The position numbers and the translations under genes are program-made. The notes under the pieces are model-generated. The model did no database searches, was not told where the DNA came from, and saw only the letters and a program-made list of their open reading frames with translations. Positions 49,052 through 58,300 of a stretch of DNA of 64,000 nt are shown here, piece by piece. Location of the stretch: the NCBI GenBank assembly GCA_032622095.1, contig CP136068.1:47544443-47608442 (forward strand), read 5' to 3'. Position 1 is the first letter of the stretch; each line of letters opens with the position of its first letter. This DNA is from Siphonodentalium dalli (lineage: Eukaryota > Mollusca > Scaphopoda > Gadilida > Siphonodentaliidae).

Positions 49052-49173
49052 AGGTTTAACCTATGCCTTATGCTCTCAAACGAATTGGCCTTGTACCTTT
49101 CGCCGTCAGGTTTTCGTGCATCAACATAGAAATGCCCCAGGGCCTCAGAGAGTGCAACTTTGTTCAAAGTCAA
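49052..49173 (-). pseudogene. Crypton-like recombinase, N-terminal core-binding exon
   Basis: The - strand reads VALSEALGHFYVDARKPDGE, then RYKANSFESIRHR, the SAM-like N-terminal block of the same recombinase family ('L..FF...RK.DG..Y...S..SI...I'). GCATAG/GTTAAACC at the end is a possible splice donor; the rest of the frame (to 48841) is no longer recombinase-like. Separated by ~800 bp from the catalytic half, either by an intron or by the later inverted duplication. Confidence 0.75.
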
Positions 49174-49319
49174 TGTTCATGTTTTTTTCTTTCAGATATT
49201 CACCAAATATCCCAGCTACTCTATTGTTGGCTTCAATAGTATTACAGCATGTATCATCTTCCTTTTATCCGCTATTTATAATTGAAATAGGTTTGGTCTA
49301 TGGTATTTCTAAAATGTAA

Positions 49320-50580
49320 ACAAGCAGACGTGAGTTTACAGTGTAAGGGACGTAATACTATCTAGCGCTAGTTTTGAATTGAGGTATTATCGATCGAGAC
49401 GATTGAGCTGTTGTTAATGTTGGGCGTACTTCGATTGCATTTCAGCGATCGGATGGTGATCTCGAACGAACTAAGTTTCTGAATTAATGACAACTATTAA
49501 ATATAGACAGATTATTTATTCAGACAGTTTAATTATTTTTTGTTAAGTTTTTAATCACATTCAACGGAATATTGGCAACTTTTGCTGTTAAATCACCATA
49601 TTTCCGACGAAGCGGTGGTTTTTTATATCTGAAAAAAAACAAGATGGCGGATAAGCACCTAATATTGATTTCATATTACGTCACCGACCTAATATGAGTT
49701 CATATACGGTCACTATATGTCGGCGCTGATTGGCTAATTGCAAGAGCTGACATAATAATATGGGATTATATGACATCATATATTGTGATATTTGCAATCG
49801 AGCATCCCGGGCTACCTGTTACTGAGATTATCTTCCATTAGATACCTCATCGTGAGCCCCGATTACATATTGTTTGCTAGTTGATCATTGGAGTATTAGC
49901 TGTTGTCCGGAAAATCATTGGATATGTATCATATGAAACGATAGCTATGCAATGCTTTACCAGCAAGTTATTAGTTCTCAATCAGATGAATATATACGAG
50001 CACATTTATTTGCTCCAAATAAAGGTGTGAACTCGGAAAAATGGTATGCACCATTTTAATAATAGAAGTGTGCTCTACATGTAAGTCGATTTAGGTTCAT
50101 ATAGAGCGTAAATCAGATTAAAATAAACACTGATAATGGGCTTCATTGTATTTTTGAGATAACTTCAAAACGAGCTTATCTTTCAGGAGAATAAGCTGAT
50201 TAAATTATATTTAAGCTAACATTTATGAGTGATATACTATTCGGTCACATCTCTTTTTTGTTTCATGCAGTCATAATAGCAACCATACACACGACCGCAT
50301 ACCGTGTGGTGATTGTATATACGTTACGTACAGGTACATTACCTCATATAATGTTGTGTATACCATCAGCTCAATTTTGGATCGCGTGTATAGATTTTTG
50401 TGATTTTATCACGTGACATCATGTTAGCAACTGTGTGGGGATTGCAAAAGCGCAAACTCGGCAATGTACCAACGAGATGAAAATAAAAGTGGGACTGAAA
50501 TGGCCATTGTCTGGAACTTTCTAATCAGCTTGTTTGGAAAAATAGTATAACATTTTGTTTAAACATATGTTATTGTAATA
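49320..50580. other. No recognisable feature
   Basis: AT-rich intergenic DNA between the recombinase pseudogene and the LINE. Confidence 0.5.
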
Positions 50581-51895
50581 TAATATTACAAGAGGGATCG
50601 GGGCACAAGTTTTAACAACTTAAATCCGCCCCTCTCCCATTAACATTTTAACATATAAAACGTAGATGACGGACATAACATATATACAGGATGATGTATG
50701 GTGTGGTTGTGATTGCTGTCAGTCCTATCCTGCTTTTCAAATTTCATCTGAGGTAGTCAACATTTGTAACGCAAAGGAGGATCTCGCCTATATTTGTTAG
50801 CGGAGGGGGCCTAATTAAAGCGTTTCGTTGATGAAATGTATGAATAAACAAAATGGAAAAGAATTTAATTGCGTCGATTCGATTCTGATGCTATCCCTGT
50901 GAGTAAGGAGGAAATGTTAGATATTATAAATTGGTGGGCTGCAATCTTATTGAAGAGTTCGCATCTTTCGGTAGCATACAGGGGGCACTCAAAGAAATAA
51001 TGAAAGGCATCTTCGACTTCGTATCCACAGGTGCATTTAGAGGTATCAAAGATAAAATTGTTGTACATATCTGATTTTAATTCACTACAATAGTTGCGAA
51101 TTATGCAGTGTAAAATGCTTAGTTTTCTTGGACCATTAATACAGAATTGGGGAGGTTTCGTGGGCGGGTCAATTAATTTCAAATTCATCTTAAATTCAGG
51201 AAGAGTACTTACATTTGTAATAGGCTTTGGTAGTTTATTCCAAGATAACGTACTTTTAGGTAAATAAGAGTTTCTGAAATGTTCTGTATGCGAACGGTAT
51301 GAATAGAATTTGTCAGGTTCGCGCATATCATATCGATTACTGGCAACTTGTCTTGATCGGGGTGGCAATATGAGCGTGATGTAATTGGGGACTTGGTTGT
51401 TTATTATTTTAAACATGGTGTGCAACTCGTGGAGTTCTCGTCGAATTTCAAGCCTTGACCATCCTACTTCGTCAAACAAGCGATTTATATCTACGGAACG
51501 CGTTAATCCTGTTACTATTCTTGCAGCATCCTTGTGTATGTCATCGAACTTTTTTAATAAGTAATCTGTTGCTGTGCCCCACACTACATCGGCATAGTCT
51601 ATAATTGGTAATATATATGCTATGTATATTTTTTCAAGTGACTTTCGGTCTAGGTCGTACTTCAGTCTTCTTAGTTGTGAGAGACGAGATGTTGCTTTGT
51701 TTGCTATTGTATTTATATGAGTGTTCCAGTTTAGATTCGATTGTATTTCAAGTCCAAGATGTTTGTGTGAGTTTGTAAATAATACATTTTCTTGTTCGAA
51801 TTTTAAATTCGGGGTCACGTTGTTATTTGTAAGGGAAAAGGAAATTGCCCTAGTTTTCGTTGTGTTAAACATCTGCTCGTAGCTGACAAAATAAT
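50580..51895 (-). mobile_element. 5'-truncated LINE copy (jockey/CR1-like), with 3' UTR
   Basis: Contains the 335-residue ORF2 end at 50865-51872 and about 285 bases of 3' sequence ending near 50585 (GAGAGGGGCGGATTTAAG on the - strand). The left boundary, where the retrotransposon ORF stops being recognisable, is near 51,890. No target duplication could be settled by eye. Confidence 0.7.
50865..51872 (-). CDS. LINE ORF2 3' half (reverse transcriptase thumb and C-terminal domain)
   Basis: 335 codons, open to the stop at 50865. The sequence shows HLGLEIQSNLNWNTHINTI, then YIAYILPIIDYADVVWG, ARIVTGLTRS, LFDEVGWSRLEIRRELHELH, SYLPKSTLSWNKLP and, near the end, CTCGYEVEDAFHYFFECPLY. These are the conserved blocks after the catalytic palm in jockey/CR1-group retrotransposons; the CxC...H...C block is a zinc-knuckle-like end. 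The FADD motif and the endonuclease are missing, so the copy is dead on arrival but recent enough to keep its frame. The Met at 51872 is only an internal residue, not a true start. Confidence 0.92.
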   Translation of the reverse strand: MFNTTKTRAISFSLTNNNVTPNLKFEQENVLFTNSHKHLGLEIQSNLNWNTHINTIANKATSRLSQLRRLKYDLDRKSLEKIYIAYILPIIDYADVVWGTATDYLLKKFDDIHKDAARIVTGLTRSVDINRLFDEVGWSRLEIRRELHELHTMFKIINNQVPNYITLILPPRSRQVASNRYDMREPDKFYSYRSHTEHFRNSYLPKSTLSWNKLPKPITNVSTLPEFKMNLKLIDPPTKPPQFCINGPRKLSILHCIIRNYCSELKSDMYNNFIFDTSKCTCGYEVEDAFHYFFECPLYATERCELFNKIAAHQFIISNISSLLTGIASESNRRN

Positions 51896-52292
51896 ATGTA
51901 ATATGTCATATCTAATTTATTAACATTTTTCCTCGTTTCTGGTCGCTTTTTCGATAGCCTCGACCATTTTGAATGCGTGATACTCATCAACTCAAAATCA
52001 CGTTATTCCCCTGTGCACCGTGTTATCCAAAATTCGAGACTGTGTATACATATGTATGTATGATGTTTGGTTCAGTCTAAATCAAATGTGATGACCGGTA
52101 TGTCAGAAAGCTAACAAATGCTCGGTTTAACTGTTAGTTGAAACTTGAACAGTATGTGGGCCGCATATTACATTACATTATATATTTCTTAATTACAGAA
52201 AGAATGAAATTCAGAAAGTGATATACCAGTTCACGAGCGCTCGTGTGCATTCGTGAGAAGTTTCCACATTCAGGATTAAATACCCCATCAGA

Positions 52293-52341
52293 ATGATCGA
52301 CGCTGCACTAATATTAACCAGCGTGCTGATACATGTACCAG
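52293..52341 (+). CDS. Ig gene exon 1: start codon and signal peptide
   Basis: The ATG at 52293 opens 16 codons plus 1 base. The peptide starts MIDAALILTSVLIHVP and continues in exon 2 as GCFGQ, a hydrophobic stretch with small residues before a likely signal-peptidase cut near residue 20. The donor is CAG/GTGAGG, phase 1. No upstream in-frame extension is needed. The 5' UTR and promoter could not be placed. Confidence 0.75.
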
Positions 52342-55300
52342 GTGAGGTGTTTTTTAATCTTTTTGACACTATACATGTGCAATGACATATTAAGACATTT
52401 AATATAAAGTTTAATGTATAACAATAATGTCCTGGTATTTTGGGGGGGGGGGGTGACTTTCGCATGCAGCTCGCACATGCCTTACACACATTCAAAATCG
52501 AAAATATGTTTATGAATGTAATATCACCAGAAATGTTTAGTATGTTTTAATTATACATGTAATTTATAGTCTCCGATATGACCAAACATTTGCCTCTATC
52601 CGTGCCCGGAATTTGTATAGCGTTAATTCGGCAATCATCAGCAACTGAAAACGAATACAATCACAAACTAGTTATTTGTCCTCAAAGTACTTAATAGTGC
52701 AAGATATATCTCACACCATTTCAACTCGAAGTTGTTGATGATATCTCTCTTTAGTGCTATATATTTATCTAAGCGGTAGTCTCATCAAGTTTATGTAGAA
52801 AAGATTTCAGGCATAAGGTATCAGGGTTAAATAACACAGTTTTGACTCTGAAATTTTGCTGGCGGTGAAAACCGAACGGTATATTGATATGACTGATTGA
52901 AATATCCAGCTAGTGTTTATCAAGTCCATGCTGTATATATGTGTCATTTATGGGTAGTTTTACCGCAGAGCATTCATAGATAATATTGACAGGTAAATGT
53001 TGGGGGCAGTTATTAACAATGAAATATCAACGTCTACCTTTAATTTGTTTTATGGTTTATATACCAGACCTTCAAGAAATATTTACAACAACCCATGACT
53101 AATTGATATAAAAGAAACTCTGAGTAGAGTAGGTATTGGATATATATAGAACGACCAATATATTCATAGCCTCAATAGGTTTAATGCATCGATTAAACAA
53201 AAATTAGAAGATATCTATATCCAAGAATCTAGTAAATATGCTTTCTACAGCATAATCAAACAAGATTTCGTCAAAGAAAAGTACCTTAGTAGTTTAGAAA
53301 ATAAACTCGTTTCGAGTATTCTGCGAATCAGGACAAGAAACCACCCCTCCCAATTGATACTGGGTCATATAACAAAATAAACTACTCTGAGAGAACAATA
53401 AAATGAAAAAGAATATTGCAATCACAATAACCCTTATCACAGATGTACATCAAAAATCAATCAACCACAACATTTACCAAAAATATACATCTAAAACGAT
53501 CATGAAAGCTCATCATTGAGCAATAATGATCACGCTCTGTATTTCCTTCGTTTTGTGCGACGGATGCATGGACGCTCTTTATAATAAGCGATCATTGAAA
53601 GTTGTTTCAGGCTGACAAAAATTCAAAACTAAACTATTTTAAAAATCGATATTTGGCCATCAAAGCCCACAACTAATGGACACATGTTTCCAATCTAGTA
53701 TTGCTGTTTAGTATATATAACGTATGTATGGTGGTTATGTGGTGTCAATAGACTCAATACACGCACAGTTACATCAAATAACTTCTCTGGATCTATTCGG
53801 CGAAAAGCATTCGCATCATCTTCATTGCACATAACCCGAACAAGTATTAAGATAAGACAAAATTGTAATACATGCACATTTGAGAGGTTGAAAATATGAT
53901 GGTATGTTTTTGTATCCATACAGGTACTGAGAAAAGTTAACTGGTTACTGCTAAATTAATTAATAATTTCACCCAGCAATTTAATCAGCACATAGCATTA
54001 TTGTATTGGCTCTATGAGAAAGCTTAATTTGTGTTCCACTGTAGAGCTAAATTATTAATTGCATGATACAACAACATAACCCCACAGCATTACAATTAGG
54101 AGCAGCCGAAAGTTTTATTGATCAGAAGGCACGACATATACATCAATTATAGAAATAAATATATAGACCATTATTTATGGGTTGTCTTTCAACGAATAAT
54201 AATTGTAAGGTGTCTTGAATGTCTACCTTACATTAAGTGCTAAATAAGACCACAGAAGCCGAAAGCTTCTACAGTGAGCTAGCTGATGATTATACATTTA
54301 TACGACGTCCCTGCATTCCAACGATATGAGATTGCCTTTAAGCTGATTATTATCAAATACATTTTGAAATATCATAATTTGTTTTAGAAAAACGTACTGC
54401 TGATCCTTAACCCTTTCAGTGCCAAGTCTGTTTTTTGTATCAACCCATATTTCCTTGATAATATTTCAAATTTATTGATTATAATAATGTGATACATTGA
54501 TTAAAAGAGCTCTTAGTGCTCTTTCCATCAATGTATCACATTATTATAATCAATAAATTTGAAAAATTATCAAGGAAATATGGGTTGATATAAAAATCGG
54601 ACTTGACACTGAAAGGGTTAAATGCCATTCTTTCTTACCAGGTTGTTTCGGTCAGATCATGACTCTGGAAGTGAATTCTCCCAATCCTTATGTTGGTGGT
54701 GATATATCCATAACCTGCAAATCAGCTTCCGTTAAATCGTCCGATATGGTGAGTTGAATGTCATTACAGCTTCATTTGAGTCATCCAAAATGGTGGGTTG
54801 AATACCATTACAATACAGTTAAGTCGTCCGAAATGGTGAGTTGAATACCATTACAATAGAGCGGTTTCGCAACTCACGGATATAGCAACGGATACTCTTA
54901 AGGCGACTGTTAGGCTAATGCGTAATCAAATTATACGCACTTTATAACAGTAGTCGTAATGTCCTAACCGTGCGACGGATAGAGTATCAATTTCCTCAGT
55001 GTGTATATTATATATATCACTTCGAAAACGTACCAGTCAGTGAGAAAATGTGGCTTTTGACTCAGTGATGAGACAGCATTAAGAAGTCGACAGGCGCGGA
55101 TCATAACAATAGGCGCGGATCATAACAATAGGCGCATCATAACAATAGGCGCGGATCATAACGATAGGCGCGGATCATAACAATAGGCGCGGATCATAAC
55201 GATAGGCGCGGATCATAAAATAGGCGCGGATCATAACGATAGGCGCGGATCATAACGATAGGCGCATCATAACAATAGTCGCATCCAACTCGTACTTCGG

Positions 55301-58300
55301 AATGTGTTTATTAGCGAAGAGCCCTTGTTAATAATTTGAGCAGTGGCAATTACTGGTTTTATATCGCTATTATTTAGGCATTTCACAAATAGTTTTAGGT
55401 CAGACATGATAGAATAGTTAGATGATATCTGAACCTGAGTATTGCAGCAATCCTAGCAACTACATGTAGTGATATAACTCTAGTCAAATTCACCCGGCCA
55501 CGGGGAGGGGCCAGAACTCACCGGATCGACCATAGTTGGGCCCGATTTGAGAAACTTTTGAAGTAAGAACATGAACATCGCAAAATCCTAATGTCAAATT
55601 TCCAACTGATGGCGATTTCAATAAAAAAAATGAACACAAGTAGGCAAATATTCAAATGGTCTAGAAATAACAAATACCCCACTAATTTGATTTGTTATTG
55701 TTTTACTATTAAGGCGTGGACATTCGCAGCGAAAGGTACTACAGATCAAATAACAGTCGACAAAGGTAACAGTCGCGTTAACATTGCACGGGAGCCATTT
55801 GCGTCTACACTCACTGTGACCGATCTGGTGTATGCAGACTCTGGAACCTATGCTTGCACATATGGAAGTAAAACAGCTTCTAGGATTCTCATCATCACAG
55901 GTTCGTTCCGTCGGTCTAAATCTCACGTTGCCCTGTGATAGAAACGTATACTCAATCATATTGACGAGCGGCGTACACGTCGATGTTCAAAAGATGAAGC
56001 TTCAACATGATTTCCATGTTTGCAAGGTGATCACACAATCCATTAACTGTCTCAGACGAGGAGCGTTAATGCTTCTGTTTCCTAAACGCGTTCGATTTTA
56101 CAAAGTATCCTCAGATGTGATATTTTGCAGTCATTTTTAGTGCGATACTGGTAGATGATTTTACTGATTTCTGCGATACATGTGTGATACAAATGGAAGC
56201 TAATGCCAGTAATCATCATGTTTTCATTGTGAGCGAAATATCTACTGACGAAATTTTAACAACATTTATCGCAAATCTAATCATATATCGTTAACTATTT
56301 TATACTTAACTTTATATGGCATCTAAATACTTATCCGAGTCATGGAACAATACTGATAATTCCGTATCAGTAAATTCCTGACAACGGTAAAACTGAGAAA
56401 TGCTTATCCCATGTCAGTCTGCGAAATTGAAAATAATTGGAAAATATTTTTTTCTCAGAATATATAAAGCCGTATATCTATATTACGCCAACGCCCGGCT
56501 ACCGCTATCGTAAAATATTCGTTCATCCAAATTGCCTAGAAATAGTTTGAGGTCACACTGGATATATATGAAGAATCGGGATCATTACAACTTACAATAG
56601 AATACTGTTTGAGAGGATATTATAAATGCAAACATTTGGTAACACATATAGCTGATCCAATTGTTTATCTATCGTATACACATATAGCTATTTACAATTA
56701 TATATGACTATTGCAAAACAACAATGTACCAATTTGTATTACATCTACACATTGCCGCGAATTGCTGCAACTAAATATAATTTGATAGTTGTTATTAATG
56801 GACCACCAAAAAACGTCTGCGTGAATGTCGAACGAAGCTAGATGATAACAACGGCGAACTTCTTATAAATATGTTCTGCTATTATGTATTTGATGTAACT
56901 TATATAGCATCAACTTGTATGTACAACTGAGTGGGGTAATCCGTTTAGTAAAGGGTTACGATATAATAACACTATGCAGCTGTTATAATGATGAATGGGA
57001 GTTGTATGCCATGTTAAATGTGGAAACAGAAGAACATGTTGTATGAGGTGTCTTATCACAAAAATAATAACATAAATTCTGATCAATCTCGAGACGTGAT
57101 GAGACAACAATCTGTAATGTCATCTGCACCATTCTCCCGCTGCATGTCTTTTCCACAAACCAAACCAAACACTTAACTATATTATTTCTGTTCTTATATG
57201 TAATAGTTTGTATGTTATGTGATCGCAGTGAGCTAATTAGTCAACACATCACTGATACTTCTTTTGTCAGGAGTTCCAGATGTTACCATCTCAGGATACC
57301 AGCATTATGAGTTAAGTGGATCAGATTTGATACAAGTGGATTTAACATGCGACGTTCACTCGAGTCCCCGAGCAAGTATACTGTGGATAAAAAACGGACG
57401 GGTGTTGTCGGTCAGAGAGATAACATCACAACAGATCCCTCTGCGGTGAGATTATAACTTAATTGAACCCTTTCATGACTGGTGCTTCCTGATTTGTTTG
57501 CGAAAACCCTGTACCGATGCAGTTTGTTATATATATGAGCTCATAGGGCGCCTCGCATATAATAGAGAATGCATTGGCTTAACAATATTTACCTTGATCA
57601 TCAGTGCATACCCTTATATATGGGAGGCTCCCTACGGGATACTCGGATATATAAAAGAATGCACTGGCACATGGTATTTAATGCTGCACCTGCGCAGCTC
57701 CCGTCACTAAAGAGTTAAGATGCATAATACAGAATGGCTCATTTCAGTATTAATAACCATGGCATTTATTCAGAAACGTAAATAATCATAATTGAGCCTA
57801 GATCTTCAAATTTATTGATTCAACATAATTAGGAAACAACGTCTTGGTACAATACTTGGTCCAGTTTGTGGGAACAGATAATATTAACGCATGTTTTGAC
57901 ACTTAAATCCTTCAAAACGACACTTCATGTTTTTCGAACCAATGCGCTAGAACACATTTGCCTTCTGGGTTTTTTTGTGAAGTGTTGAACTACAGTTTGG
58001 TTTAATTTATTATTATTCTATTGTTTTATTTGTTATCTCCCTTTGACCCCTTGTGGGGAAAAGAAGACCATACCATGGCATGTATACTTGTAAAACTGGT
58101 GGGGAAACTTGTTGAAACTCTTTCAACATTAAATACTTATAGGCGAATAGTTACTCCTTATGACACGTTCAGATAATAAGTTCAACAAACGACTATTTCC
58201 TCGTGTCGTCCAATATACATGTACATGACTCCTATTATGTTATCTGTGGTCTGCTTATTTTTGTATTGGAAACGCATCCAGATGAATAATTGACTAACTC

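Noticed and set aside
55832-56140. Alternative 102-codon frame across exon 3
   Set aside because: Shadow of the true Ig frame; lacks Ig signatures and reads into the intron.
57540-57710. Additional Ig exon
   Set aside because: Open frame lacks Cys/Trp signatures and overlaps a MITE-like inverted repeat.
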